A stretch of 64,000 bases of DNA from Gnetum montanum (GCA_015680685.1 MNCI01002011.1:928554-992553), one strand, 5' to 3'; shown: positions 36,222 to 49,138, counted from the first letter of the stretch. Program-made: numbers and translations. Notes: generated from the letters alone by a model not told the origin.

Positions 36222-36840
36222 GATAGGTGTATGAGAAATATCCTCTTTTATCCTTTTTATTTTTATCTTTCTATCTTTGCATACTATAATTTTTCTCTCC
36301 TATACTATATTTCTTTCTTCTTCCTCTCATCCACTCTTCTTATCTATTCTCATTCTTCTCTACATTTAGATTAGTGAGGCTAAATAAATGTCTATGCCTC
36401 AATGCAATAAGGGAGTAATGAGTCTTAAGTGACATAAGAAGTGTAAATATTCATATGAGTAAGGTAAGTGAGACATCATTTTTAGGAATCTAGCCATGTC
36501 CCAATTCTACAGCATAACATCCCACTATTAGTGTATTGGTCATATCCCTAGCATGTTTTCCCTTTATTTTATTATTTTTTATTTTTAACATTTGAATATA
36601 TTTCTACCTTTCTCTATTCGTTTCTCTTTTTGTACTCTACATTGGTGAGGCCAAACAAGTATCTTTGTGTTACTCTCATAAGGTTGGGATTGAGGAAATT
36701 GATTAGGTTAGGAAGTGCTTTACTAACACTTTTTTATGCTTTCTAGGATCTAGTCACACTTCACTTCTATGACATAGCACTCCACTATAGGTGTATTAGT
36801 GATATTTTAGAATTTCTCTTCTACTACCCTATTTCATTTA
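36222..36840 (+). repeat. Diverged ~270-300 bp tandem repeat
   Basis: Two to three units share the anchors taggtgtat...gatat (36,224; 36,528; 36,794), ctctacattggtgagg and tctagccatgt...tagcac-ccactat. The sequence just before the Athila-type insertion (cttcacttatgtagcatacc, about 27,792) matches the end of a unit. The element therefore inserted into this array. Confidence 0.5.
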
Positions 36841-37558
36841 AATTCTCTTGGAGGTACCTACAATCTCATGTATTTTCTTGATGAATTTTCCTTTAGCTTT
36901 TTGAAAATATCCATCAAGAGGTAAGATTGTCATACAAACCTTAGTTTTTTCATAAGTCAAAAGTTTTAGGTATAAGCTATCTTCAATAGTCCTAGATTTT
37001 ACATTGTGCACCATCAACAATGTTGTTTCTGTTCTTCAACTTTAATGTTCATAAAAAATAATGCCTCATCATTTTCTATTATAACTTATTTCCTCAATTT
37101 TTATGTAATATAAAATGTAAAATCCTATTTCTAAAACATCAAGAACTTTTATAAAAGATAAAACTAATAAATAAAATATAAAACTTAAATTTCAAATCTT
37201 TCTTTTTAATATCTAAATAAAATACAATTAATAAAATATAATCAAACCTACTACACAAAATGTTTAGAAAAATTATATAAAATATAATAAAGTATTACAT
37301 ACAATTATACCTATCATATTACCCATGTCTTATTCTCAAATTCATGGTATCTACCAACTAGCTAAGTAAGATCAATATGCTTAATTAGTACAAAAATAAT
37401 AATATGAATATTAATCATATTATCACCAAATACATAAAAGACACATATCAACACACATGCATAATGACTATATATTGAAGACCTTCTTTACTAAGACAAC
37501 TTATGGCACAAACAAGGATAATTAAACATAGGTAGCTACACCATTTTTCTAATATGTT

Positions 37559-37790
37559 TGAGGTATTAGCCTAGTGATAAGGCCCTTTATTTGGAAGCTT
37601 CAAATTATGGATTCAATTTTTATGAGAAATACTGAGTTATAAAGTTCTAATTTAATTATATATATTAGATGTAATTATTTTTAAAAATATATATAGAATC
37701 TAACATTTTCCTTTTAATGTATTCTATTAGCTATATGTCTTAGCATGTACATATAGTTAGATTATTTTGGGTTTTAACATCCCATACATT
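37559..37790 (+). repeat. SINE-like copy, tRNA-type head
   Basis: An A-box-like TTAGCCTAGTGATA (37,566) is followed about 45 bases later by a B-box-like GGATTCAATTT. The shared body follows (gagttataaagttctaattt) and a tail with ttttgggttttaacatccc. Other copies in the window have the same order. Confidence 0.5.
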
Positions 37791-38504
37791 TAATTCTAAA
37801 AATTATTAATATATAAAATGATTAGACAAAAGATTATTTAAATGGAAAAACTTCAATAGATCCATAAGGTCTATAATATAACTAAAAATAATTTTCGCAT
37901 ATAAGGATGCATCATCATCGACATATTACCATTATTCCAACTACATGAGATTAATTATATGGATTCTTTTCCACTATTCATCTATATTAAGAGTCATGCT
38001 TTGGGTGTTTGAGGATGTATAAGAAGGAATAAGGTCAAAAATTAATAAGGATGATCAAATGATAATAAAGAAACTAGAGAAGAAAGAATCTTATGTAAAT
38101 GTTCTTATTTGTACTACAAGAAGTATTGATCAATTTTAATAGATAGATCATAAGATAAATTTATTCTTATCTAATAAGAATACTGTTAACTCAAAGATTA
38201 AAACAAATATTAATAAACAAGTTATGGATAATGATAAAGATTCTTGACATAAGGCTAACATTAAATTGTGAAGTAGTGGTGATACAAAATATGGACCACC
38301 AATTTTTTTATATCTAGCTTTTTATAAAATGTTGGTACTTCAGTACAAATTTCTTTAACTGTCTTAAATTATTTTACTATAGTTTATTCAAGCACATATA
38401 TTGAAAATGATATAAATGTATCCAATGATGGATGGCAAAAATGATTAGCTCATTATCTTGTTAGGTAAAGGTTAGTTCAAGTCATGTTTAATGCATTGTT
38501 ATAT

Positions 38505-38590
38505 TCCTATATAATATTTGTTTAATGTATCATACTACCTATATGTCTTGGGGTGTAATTATAGTTAAATTATTTTAGGTTTCAACACAT
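38505..38590 (+). repeat. SINE-like tail fragment
   Basis: Only the 3' part of the family is seen: ctatatgtcttggggtgta, then attttaggtttcaacacatccc. Confidence 0.4.
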
Positions 38591-39739
38591 CCCCTCCCTC
38601 CTACTAATAGTAAATTTCTTTATGTAATGGATATCCTTGGTAGAAAATTTAAAGAAGCTCTTGAAATTAGGATTCATTCTAATAATATTAATCGAAATTA
38701 AGAATATTTTACTTAGATGACTTAATGGCTTATTTTCAAAAACCTACTTAATTTTAACTTTTATCTTTGATATTTTTATGTATAGTAACATTTTTAAATA
38801 TTATTTATCATGTTTTATGTTTATTTTTTAGAAGAAAATTTCAAGTTAAATATATTAATAAAAAACAAGGGTAGTCCTTAGCAAAAGTACTTACAAATTT
38901 TTGGGGCTTCTAGGCCTAAGCAAAACATAGGCAAAAGTGAATCAAAATAAAAATAAAAAACTCAACCATCAATAAACAACAAAAAGAATAAATGGTCCAT
39001 GTCCACAACAAAGTCAAAAGTTTGGGCATCATTGTAAATAAAAAACCTACCAAAATATGTATTGGACTTGTAATTCAAACTAGAAGAAATAAAATGCACA
39101 CTTGTGATTAAATCCAATGGAAAAAATGTCACACATTCAAGCCAGCATCAAGGCCAAGGCCCACATGTCATTTCCCCATCTATTGACCATGTTAGATGAT
39201 TCAAGGGTGTGTAGAAACATGACTTGAGTAGTCACAGTACTACTAGTAATGCAACCTGACACAATGTTTTATATTTATTGCTAATGATAGCATGACTTTA
39301 TTTACAAGATATTTTATTATATATTAGACATTGCAAGTTCAATTATGCTTCAAATGTTATTATGCTATATTTTTATTTGTTTGAACCTTTTTTTTTTCTT
39401 CTCTTTTTCTAACTAGTGTTTTATTTCACTCACCATTTTTTGAAATTAAAGCTAAAATGCTTTTTATTACATCTGAAGATTCTTTGGATCTATTGGATAG
39501 AAGAAAAATACATAGCATGTGTAGTAAACACTTCGTCAATAAATTTACCAAAGTTTATTGGTCCTATTTTAGAAAGTTCAATTAAGCTATTAGCTATGAT
39601 TTGTCATTTGTAGCAAATTTTCTCTAGAATAGGATATTATAGGAACATGCAATAGTTATCTTCAATTGCTCTTTGATTGCATAAATGAAAGGTTCTTTGT
39701 TCTCTTGAAATCTAAATCTATCTACCTATTTTAATTCTA

Positions 39740-41310
39740 AATAATAAGAGCCTAATCTTGCTTAGCTAATTTGACATCGTAGGTGATAGAATATAGGAGT
39801 AGATAAATAACTTATTTTTTATCGATGCATCCTCTAATGCTATCTAGGAAGAGTTGTTTTCTTTCCTATTGGCTTATCATAGATATGCAAAAGTGCCTTA
39901 TTTTTGATACTCTTATGAAGCTTCCTTATATTACAATGTAGAATATCCATCTCAATGTTCTATTTTTTTGAGCCAAATTATTCTCTCATGGAACCACCCT
40001 TTCTATTGTGTAGAAACTACGACTTCCTTCAAAACTTTAGTTGTTGTAATATAAGAGAGACTATGAACATATGTTGCAACTTGAAAAAGAGCTTCTATCT
40101 CTAAGTGCATCATGTCTACTTCAAGAAGTAGTAAATCATATCATACCTACATTTTAACCTAATATTTTTTTTACCAAAAGTTCTTTTAAGCTTCTTCTAG
40201 TTTCTTCCAATAATTGCTAACAATTCTAAGATCTCACAGTAAACATACATACAAAAGTGCTAGTTGCACAATAGAATAAAAAAAACTATTTTCTAATTTC
40301 CTAGGCTATGATAGCTTCCTTTTGATATTTTTTTTAAAATCAAATAAGGCCTTCCATACACTTATAATCCTTTACTTGATATACATCTCCCACATGTACT
40401 TTTAAGATGGATCTAAACCAAGGTATCTATAAATTGGTGTCGCATTTACTTAGTCCTTTCTAATAGTGAAACAATAATCATTAACTTTTTTTAATGTTAA
40501 CTTTCATTTGTGATTAATGAAAAAATCATTTAAAATAATAAGAATTTGTTGTAGGCCTTCATTAGAATTAGAGGTTATATTTACATCATTATCATAAAAC
40601 AAAATCTTGAAAGAGTGATCATAAATTTTAATAGAGTATCTACCTAAAATATTTTCTATACACTCCTTAATTTTATCAATAAAAATACCAAAAAATAGAG
40701 GTATACAAAGGAAAATCTTATTTCATTCCAATATCATTATGCACCAAAACAATTTTATGATAGTGATTATTTGTGATTTGTATATATACCTCTTAATAAA
40801 TACTTTGAATAGTAGATAACAAACATGGAGGAGCACCTATGTCTTGTAATCTCTTCAATAGCTTCCTTCAAATAACTAAATCATATGCTTTAGAGAAATC
40901 CATAAAGTAAACAAAAGTTCTTTTATTTTGTCCTTTTCACAATCAATAATATATTTCAATTTAATGAGGTGATTAATAGTAGAATGGTTACATTTAAACC
41001 CAACTTGTGTCTACTCATAAATATATTTTTTGTATATATATAAATATTCATCTTAATAATATTTTTCAAAATATTAACAAAAATATTTTTTATTACAATC
41101 AACCTAAAATTATTAAATTAGATCTATATCCTTTTTTGAAGAGAAAAATAGCTCATTTAGGATACCATTTTTTATCTAAACTACTGTGTAGAGCATGGTT
41201 TAGATTTTTTAAAACTATCTATCATACCAAAAGTCTTCCCCAAGTCAGCATTTCTCCATACAATCCTATTGCATCAGCTACTTTACCTTAGGCTAGTTTT
41301 TAAATATTTT
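39740..41310 (-). pseudogene. LINE reverse transcriptase remnant
   Basis: Minus-strand non-LTR RT in decayed frames. Upstream is an AIFLFKKGYRSN region (about 41,130-41,160), then QVGFKCNHSTINHLIKLKYI (about 41,010-40,950) and FVYFMDFSKAYDLVI (about 40,925-40,880). KLLKRLQDIGAPPCLL follows, then a thumb-like ATPIYRYLGLDPS (about 40,440-40,400) and a W-KLEEA plus LLLLEVDMMHLEIEALFQV region (about 40,200-40,050). The pattern is that of L1/jockey-type plant LINEs. The FxDD box is not readable. No poly(A) tail or target duplication was identified. Confidence 0.65.
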
Positions 41311-41684
41311 TTAATTTTTTTCTTTTCTTTTAAATAATAGTTTTAATTTTTCTAAAATTACATGTTATATTTTTTTAATTAATTATTTTTTCTTATTTTA
41401 ATTTCCCTTTCTAAAACTAGCCTTTTTTATTATTTAAAACTAAACATTAGCATCATAACTAATTATTAAATGTAATGCTATTTATTCTTTTTTCAAATCT
41501 TAAACCTAAAATAATTTGAATATAAATACATTCTAAGATATATAGGCAATATGATATGTTAGAAGATTTATAAAAGAATATTACAATGTCTCAAATTTAA
41601 CTTGTAATAAAAACATTTTATTTGCATATCCTTGTGAACCAATGAGATAACCACTTGAGCTATCTCTTATTGACAAAACTTTTC

Positions 41685-41812
41685 TTAAAGAATAGTTATC
41701 CTCAAGATATATAGTTAAATTAAAACTTTATAACTTAGCATTACCCACCAAAATCAAGTCCACAGCTTGGAGCTTTTAATAAGAAGTCTTACTACTTGGC
41801 TAACACCTCATT
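41685..41812 (-). repeat. SINE-like copy
   Basis: On the minus strand it reads gaggtgttagccaagtagta (A-box-like), then a B-box-like ggacttgatttt, then the shared body taatgctaagttataaag and ctatatatcttgagg. Confidence 0.5.
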
Positions 41813-42169
41813 GTTGAAATATCAAACATCATCATAAATCATATTCTCTTATTATATCTAGTATACTATGAATCCAATATGGCTATACTTTTCTAAGTTG
41901 TTAGTGTTTTTAATAATGCAATTTGAAGATTCTTGTACAGACCACCACTTCAAATGATAATAAGGTTCATGTTTCTCAAATCATAAGATACCAGTTCAAG
42001 CCTAGGTGAAGCCACTTGAAATAAGTTAGGCTTTCATTCTTCCACTACCCTCCCAGGATCCTACCTTGACAAGATGAGTATTTGAGTCTCTAGTAATGAT
42101 CCTTATTTAAAGATTCTTGAAATGAATATATTTGAAAAATAATGACTTTTATAGAATAATAATGAATCC

Positions 42170-42373
42170 TAGAAGCAACTATTTTAGCATAAGATTAAAG
42201 AGGTTACTCATAAATTTTATGTAAATTAGACATTAAGTTATTGGTTATATATCCTTAATACTACTTCTATAAGAAAAATCAACAACCTAGAAGCAACTAT
42301 TTTAGTACAAGATTGAAGTGGTTGCTCATGAATGTTATTTACATTAGACATTAATTCAATGGTTATATGTTCA
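42170..42373 (+). repeat. Tandem duplication (~121-bp spacing)
   Basis: The segment gaagcaactattttag...gacattaa...ggttatat occurs twice (about 42,170-42,254 and 42,291-42,373). Confidence 0.65.
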
Positions 42374-42866
42374 AATTGGATGGTGCTTTGTGATAAGACA
42401 AGAACCAGAACTTGCCCTTTTTAAAAGTATCTTCTCTTAATCAAATATGACTTTGGTGTTAAAATGGACAATAATGATCCCTATAAACTAATACTTTTTG
42501 AATAGCTTTGTTAATTAACCTATGAGCCCTAATTCCCCAACATATCACCTATAGTAATAATAATCTTTATAACTCATACATACTAATTGCTACCTCTATT
42601 AAAAAGCCCATAAGTATAGCATGCTACCATCTATTGCAAGTGTTTATTTACTAACTTTAATCCCCTCTACAAAGTTAACAATAATGCTATCAAAAACTAT
42701 ACCCCAGTACTCTCTACCCCTCTCTAACAATTATACCTCACTAAAGTATTGAAAACAATTTGCATATATCCCTCTTATCCAAACTAAATTATGCCCCTTC
42801 ACACAAAATCTCGAACTTGCAATTCTTCAATTCTACAAACATACTTAGAAAAAGGTCATAGTATCT

Positions 42867-43008
42867 TATATAGACCATATATACTTAATATTACCTCTAT
42901 AAGAAAAACATATTTATATAGACCATATATACTTAATACTACATCTATAAGAAAAACATAGTTATATAGACCATATATACTTAATACTACCTCAATAAGA
43001 AAAACAAA
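42867..43008 (+). repeat. 48-bp tandem repeat, three units
   Basis: The word tagaccatatatacttaata recurs at 42,871, 42,919 and 42,967, each followed by tataagaaaaaca or a close variant. The period is exactly 48. Confidence 0.85.
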
Positions 43009-43029
43009 TAACCTCTGGTATTATAACTT

Positions 43030-43095
43030 TAAAATAATTATAATATAGGTACACTTAAAAGTATAGTCTTACCACTAAGCTAATACCTAATTATA
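43030..43095 (-). repeat. SINE-like head fragment
   Basis: On the minus strand ttaggtattagcttagtggt is an A-box-like head joined closely to gtgtacctata. It is a short internal-deletion form. Confidence 0.35.
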
Positions 43096-43644
43096 TCTTC
43101 AATAATAACTATCCTCTTATGATTTTATTGACTAACTAAATATTTACACCAAAAACAACTATATTCCACTATCCCCTCACCTTTGCTAAGAATTATACCT
43201 TACTAAACTATTCTAGAAAACTTCCATATACTCCCTTATTCCATTTAAAACTATAGTATATTCCTTCTCATGCAATATTAAATCAAAAATTCCTAAATCA
43301 TTATAACTTATATAAAAAAAGGCTAAACAATATATGACTAGAAAAACTACAGTTCCTATAGCCACCACCCCCTACAATCCCCTCCTAGAAAATATACTTC
43401 TTGTACTCACAATTCACTTCCCCAATTTAACACTTTACTTCTTTACTGATGACTTAAGGCTTCTAGAAGCAAGATTAAGAGTATAAATTTTAAATTTTGG
43501 AAGCCTGGCTATTTGTATAATGTTTTAGTGCTACAAGATTCAAAAGACTTATGAAAGCTATATAGACAAGTAAACTTTTGAATTGAAAAAGTCATAAAAT
43601 CTTTTGGAGCCCCCATCATTAATATAAAGTAGAAATTTTGACTT

Positions 43645-43970
43645 CTTATAACATTTTTAGAAGTGTTTATAATAATATTAAATCTTATTTCTAGAAGCCA
43701 TGGAACCTTTTAGAAGCCTAATCATCAATACATAATCTTACTTTTGAAAGTCCATAAAATAGTTATTTAAATTCAAATTTTAACTTTTGGAAGTAAAACT
43801 TTTCACTACATACAATGCTTCTAAAAGTGTCTACAACAATATTACACCTCATTTCTAAAACTCATGAAACCTTCTAAAAGCCTAATAATCAATACAAAAT
43901 CAATCTTTTGGAAGCCTATACAATAATTTTAAATCCACCTTTAGGACAAATGTTTTCTTCTAAAATTTTT
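43645..43970 (+). repeat. Diverged ~164-bp duplication rich in TTC-GAA words
   Basis: Two aligned copies are anchored by atttctagaagccatggaacc (43,688) and atttctaaaactcatgaaacc (43,852), and by aagcctaat-atcaatacaaaat. TTCTAGAAG-type inverted words recur from 43,459 to 44,036. Confidence 0.55.
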
Positions 43971-44819
43971 TTACATACTTCTAAATCCACCTTCTTCTAA
44001 ACATTTTTTACATACTTCTAAATCCACCTTCTAGAAGTTTCAACATCAATAAAAATTTTCATTTTTGGAAGGTGCATTATACATTCAAATCTAATTCTCT
44101 CTTACAATACAAATTAACAACCATAAATTTTTATATCCAACTAACCCCTCATGAGATGTTCATGTAACATCTACACAATACCACTGCATCTATAAAAAAT
44201 ACCTTCAAAACTAATAAATAACAGTAAAAGAAAAAATGAAAATGAAAAAAAAACACAAATAACTACAAAACTATGTAGATGAACAAATAAGAAGGATGTA
44301 AAAAGCCAAGGGAAAAACATACAACATGAAATAGAGAAAAAGAAAAGGAAAAGAATAACGTGTTCATGGCGAGGATAATGACCCATCTAGTATTTGATAC
44401 CTACTCACTCAAAATTTCAAGAAAAAGGTTAGTGTAAAGGACCATCATTAGAGCCATAGTCCTCATCCTGCTATGTAGGAACTTGAGAGGATTAGTAGAT
44501 GAGTGAAACCCTAACCTCTTCAAGTGGCTATACTAAGCTCAAATTAAGGTCTTTGACTTGAGAAATGATAAAGAGACTAATGTACAAATGATTAAAATAA
44601 AATAATTAAAAATATACAATGATGCTTCATAAAAGTAATTACAAGGAACATAGCTCAACCATGCAAATAAAATCAAAAACATAAATCACAAGCATGATAC
44701 ACCAAGGTCCAAGGTATAATTCCAAAGCATAGGCTAGCCAAACAACACATCAAGAGTTCAAACCATAAGACATACAAAGTAGAAAGAGGTATCTAGAACT
44801 AAGGTGTTACATGTGTGAT

Positions 44820-45278
44820 GTTCTTGAGTTGATTAGCCATGTTTTATCTTCTAAGTTTAACATTAAGGGAGGTTACTTGTGAAATAGGCTTGATGGGTTG
44901 GACAATGTGGCTTTTTGGGAGATTTGCCTTGTTGATTTAGAAAAATGCTAATTAGGATTAGGTTCAAGGTTAGCACATTATAAGAGTTTTATTTCTATAT
45001 CTACCCTAATCGAATCCTTGGAAAAGCACAATTGCATTCTTTTGGTTGGAAATAGAAGCTCTACATAAACTATAAGTCACAACTATAGAAAAGTATGGAC
45101 TAAGGTGAATGTATCAAGAATTGGTTTTATTTCTGTGTACATGTCTTCTTCAGGTTTTTTAAGTGACAATTTCAAGATAAGTGTCTTTTTTTCATTTTCT
45201 TTAGCTTTCAATAGTTCTATAGGTCATCCTTGGGCAATGGGAATGTGTTTTCAATTTTCTAGTTTTCTGGCCACACAT
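44820..45278 (+). pseudogene. Unassigned long, nearly open frame
   Basis: About 150 codons in one frame contain only four stops (VLELISHVLSSKFNIKGGYL; LDGLDNVAFWEICLVDLEKC; NYRKVWTKVNVSRIGFISVY). That is fewer than expected for this base composition. I recognise no family. It may be a decayed gene fragment or chance. Confidence 0.25.
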
Positions 45279-46633
45279 TGATTTGTGAATTAGTATGATT
45301 ATAATTATCATGTATAGATATAGCATTTTGAGATAGGAATTTATGGTACTTTTGTTAAATTTACCTATATTTCAATTAAATGACATCTTATGATAATGTT
45401 TGCAAAAATTTTTGTATTTATGATTTTGGTTGCATTTATGGTTATTTCACTATATTTTTTGTAATTTTTCCATTTATCCAACAAGTTGTAGCTATGAAAT
45501 ATACCTTCATAAGACTTATGCCATGATTATCAAGTTGATTTGAAAGCATTCAAACATTTTTAGCTTTCAAAATCAATACTTTGGATGTAACCAGGGTCAA
45601 TCGTGAGTCATGGTCAACTCACAACCTACACCACAATTCATAGCCAACTTATGGTCTACAAAAATACTTTACCATGGATTGCAATAAGGTTGCAGCCTGA
45701 GTATCATACTCTAGCATAAGTTGTGATGAGCTTATAGTGAGGTTGTAATTAACTATAGGTCAAAAAAGCATAAGGATGAGAGTCTAGACATTGTCACAAT
45801 GTGGCTATAGTTCTCTATCATGTGTTGTAGTAAGATTGTGAGGAGGCCATAGTTCCTAATTACAAATCATTTTCTAGAATTATGTGTTATTGGTCATAGT
45901 TGAAATGGGTTACTAGGTCATTTATTGTTCTATTCATGGGTTCTAGGTTATGTTAAGTATGTGTATCATTAGTTTCCGCTCATTTTTCTTGAGGTTATAT
46001 GGGTTTAACTATAAAAGTTTCATGGCAAGTAGAAGTAGAGAGCTTAACTTATATGAGTTTACCAATATTTCACCTATTTTTCCTCGGAATAGTTGGCTAA
46101 AAGCATGAGTTTGAAATGGAGGATGGAGAAGAGGATATGGTGTTTTTATAAATCACGTACTATTTTCTTGTTAATCAACCTAAAGATAGCATTTGATTCA
46201 AAGGTAAGTCTAACTTGAAATGTTCATTTAAGGTAATACACTCTTAGACAAATTAGATATAAATTATATCTAATCTAGTTCAATACTCTTATCATACTCA
46301 CCTTTAGTACTTTATTCTTCTTCTTTTCTTTTTTTCTCTTTTATCTTTCGTTGTTCCATCTTATGTTTTATTTTTAACTTGTTTGTTTTTTTTAATGTTT
46401 TTGAAGAATGTTTTTATTTTTTTCTTTGTTGTTAATGTTTTAAATTGTGTGTTACTTCTATTATTTTTAGTATTATTATTTCAATGTTTGTCTTTATTGA
46501 AATATGAATTATGCTTTTATGATTGCATCCTTAATTATTTATAAAGTATTCTTAGTATTAGCAAAAGTTCATGTGATTGAAAATTGTTAGTTTGTTAAGA
46601 TAAAGTGGTAGTAAGATGCTTCATAGAAAATGT
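45279..46633. other. AT-rich spacer
   Basis: No gene is seen. Short related words around caactcacaacctac / tggctatagtt recur at 45,600-45,870 without a clear period. Confidence 0.6.
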
Positions 46634-47257
46634 TTTGAATTCAAAGTTATTAGTTTTTTAGGATAAAGTGGGAAAGGGGGTAGGAGGTTATAGTATTGTA
46701 GTTTTTTTTGGTTAGTTTGGATTGTAGGATCTAGTTAGTATGTTAGTGTAAGAGAGGATTGGTGATTTATTAGGATACATCGATGGGAGAATAGCTATTA
46801 TAAAGGGGGAAGTGATTAGCACATATAAGAGGATAGTAATTTAATAAGATCTATAAGTAGTTTGATTAGTTTATTTTTATGGATTTGTGCTTTAGATGAT
46901 TTAATATAGGTAATTGTGTTTACCTTTGATAATAGTTATTTATCTAATTTAATGGAAGGTTTCTAGTTTATTATGTAGAGTGAGAATTATTAGTTTGTTG
47001 AGATAGAGTGACAAAGGTGATAGGAGATTTAAAATATTGTAGTATGTATTATTTATTTTGAGTTGTAAGGGATAGTTAATTAATATAGAGGAGTCTAGTT
47101 GATTTCTTATGTTAGAGGAATAGGAGAATAGATGTGATAGAAGGGGTAGTAGTTAGTATGTATAAGAGGATATTTTTTTTGTAGGATTTATTTGGAGATT
47201 TATTAGTTTATTACTTAGTTTTTTTTTTTTAGATTTATGCTCTAGATGGCTTAGTAC
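46634..47257 (+). repeat. ~280-bp direct duplication, about 345 bp apart
   Basis: Copies at about 46,634-46,913 and 46,980-47,257 share attagttt-ttaggataaagtg, ggaggtta-a-tattgtagt, taagaggata and ttt-tgctctagatg in the same order. Confidence 0.6.
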
Positions 47258-47740
47258 TCTCTACTTTTTCTTTGTTTTTTGTTTTTTGTCTTTCTTCTTT
47301 CAATGGCTTGTTTTATTTCTACTTTTTCTAGTATGTTTTTTTTCTTATTTTAAAAAATGTATTTGTGTTTTTGTTTTTCATGTGTGTTTTTTTGTGTTTA
47401 AATTATGTTGTTCTAAATGATATAAATAACAAGGGGAAGAAAGAAAATCCAAGTGTGAAGTAAAAAACCTTAAAGTTAAGAAGTATCACTAAATAAAAGT
47501 TCTTTTAAGCTTGGCTTAAAACCATATAAAGATGAATTACAAAGAAGAATCCTTGTAGCTATAGATATATATGCAACTATTATACATAAAAAATAAAAAA
47601 ATCATTTTTCCAACTAAATATTCCTATGTATTATAGACCATATAATAAAGTTTTTTTTAGATGTAAGATGAATGTCAAAATTCAAAAAGATTTAACTATC
47701 CATATGACAAACTAGCATTCATTTTTAGGGGTGTTGAAAA
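47258..47740. other. T-rich spacer, nothing seen
   Basis: T-rich low complexity to about 47,400, then AT-rich sequence without coding pattern. Confidence 0.6.
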
Positions 47741-47744
47741 TATA

Positions 47745-47862
47745 GGTACACCCTAAGATATATAGTTCAATTAGAACTTTTTAACTTGACATTAGTCACC
47801 AAAATTGAACTCATGACTTGAAGCTTTCAAATAAAAAATCTTACCACTAGGTTAAGATAAAT
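47745..47862 (-). repeat. SINE-like copy
   Basis: Minus strand: cttaacctagtggtaagatt (A-box-like), catgagttcaattttggtga (B-box-like), then ctatatatcttagggtgta. Confidence 0.55.
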
Positions 47863-47865
47863 AGT

Positions 47866-47995
47866 CCACATTGAACTTTATAACTTATCATTGCCCACCA
47901 AAATTAAACTCATGATATAGAGTTTCCAAATCAAGAGTCTTAACACTAGCCTAACACCTCATTATTCTCATTTTTTATTTTACAGGGATTGTTGG
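47866..47995 (-). repeat. SINE-like copy
   Basis: Minus strand: gaggtgttaggctagtgtta head, catgagtttaattttggtgg B-box region and gataagttataaagttcaat body. The adjacent end of the next copy reads ttttagattccaacaatcc. Confidence 0.55.
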
Positions 47996-47999
47996 AATC

Positions 48000-48127
48000 T
48001 AAAATAAGTGAAACATAGGTATACCCCAAGATTTATAGAAGTTTATAACTCAGTGCTACCTAGTAGAATTAAACTATGACTTGGGGTTACAAGGCTAAGA
48101 CAGGTACCACTAGGCTAACACTTCATT
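48000..48127 (-). repeat. SINE-like copy
   Basis: Minus strand: gaagtgttagcctagtggta head, tagtttaattctactaggta B-box region and ataaatcttggggtatacc body. Three copies in a row lie in the same orientation. Confidence 0.55.
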
Positions 48128-48129
48128 TT

Positions 48130-48742
48130 TTCATTTTTATTTTTAGATCAAGCCTATAACTTATACATCACAAGCCACATTATCTAATTAGATGAGTATA
48201 CCAAAATGCCCATGCAAGACTTGATCTTGAAAATATAAAAATTCATACAAAGGCTTATGATACTTTGTATGTAGGTTAAGTGGCTAAAGAAAATGATAGG
48301 TGATTTAAGTGGTTAGCTCATTGTCATGTTAGATAAGAAGATTCCTATTAGAGTTACAATGAGGTGATTCTTTAAAGAGATTTCTTATCTAATTTTCCTC
48401 TTTTATTAGTTTAAGGTGACATTATTCAAAAACTAATGCTTCAACTAAATATCTAAATATTTCTCTCTATAGTTTTTTTATTAACAAGAGTCCTTTAGTA
48501 GGAAGTGAAAACTCATTTGGATACTTATGAATGAGGAAAATGTTTGATCATTTTCCTACCTGAAAGGGAGATTTTTCAAGATTGGTTATAGGGATGAAAA
48601 TGTAAAAAGGCATCCCAAAATTCATTGGGCCTTTCCTTTTATTGTTTTTAAGTTTCTACTATCCTTCTCTGCTTTTGTACTTTGATTCTTGTTTTTTTAA
48701 TATATTTATTTTTTAGGATTTAACACCCCCCCTCAATAATTA
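48130..48742. other. Spacer with SINE tail
   Basis: A tRNA-like word ggttagctcattgtc occurs at about 48,319 without a clear B box. The end (about 48,650-48,735) is a SINE tail finishing ttttttaggatttaacaccc. Confidence 0.45.
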
Positions 48743-48986
48743 GATGTTAGCCTAGTAGTACCACTCTTGGCCTAGTAACCCTAGCTCACAAGTTCAATTC
48801 TACTAGATAGCACTAAGTTATACACTTTTATAAATCTTGGGGTGTACCTATGTTTCAATTATACACTTTTATAAATCTTGGGGTGTATCTATATTTTTTT
48901 TCTATTTTTAATTTTCTTCTCTACTTCTATATTTTTGTACTATGAATTTTTATTTTTAATATATTTATTTTTTAGGGTCTTACATC
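48743..48986 (+). repeat. SINE-like copy, full head and tail
   Basis: gatgttagcctagtagtacc (A-box-like) is followed by cacaagttcaattctacta (B-box-like), then agcactaagttata and two copies of ataaatcttggggtgta. The tail is T-rich and ends ttttttagggtcttacatcc. Confidence 0.55.
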
Positions 48987-49014
48987 CACACTTGAAGCAC
49001 CATTATATTCCTTT

Positions 49015-49095
49015 ATAATACTTCTGATGTATTATATTATCTATATATCTTGGGGTGTACCTATAGTCAAATTATTTTGAATTTTAATGCCCTTA
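49015..49095 (+). repeat. SINE-like tail fragment
   Basis: Contains ctatatatcttggggtgtac, then ttattttgaattttaatgccc. No head is seen. Confidence 0.4.
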
Positions 49096-49138
49096 TCTTT
49101 TATTTTCTCATCCTTTCCTTCTAAAATACACAGAACAA

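Larger units (their letters stand above)
36841..39739. other. AT-rich spacer, no confident gene
   Basis: Nothing coding is convincing. A 60-codon minus-strand ORF (37,020-36,838) is unassigned. One SINE-like copy lies at 37,559-37,790 and a SINE tail at about 38,505-38,590. Confidence 0.6.
41311..44819. other. AT-rich spacer with local repeats
   Basis: No coding frame stands out. It holds SINE-like copies and the tandem duplications listed separately. A 71-codon minus ORF at 44,386-44,171 is hydrophobic low-complexity and unsupported. Confidence 0.6.

Noticed and set aside
45590-45870. Possible tandem repeat of caactcacaacctac-like words
   Set aside because: Spacing is irregular and matches are short; it is not distinguishable from biased composition.
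48319-48365. tRNA-like word ggttagctcattgtc
   Set aside because: There is no B box at the right distance and no cloverleaf, so I do not call a tRNA gene. It may be a second SINE head.
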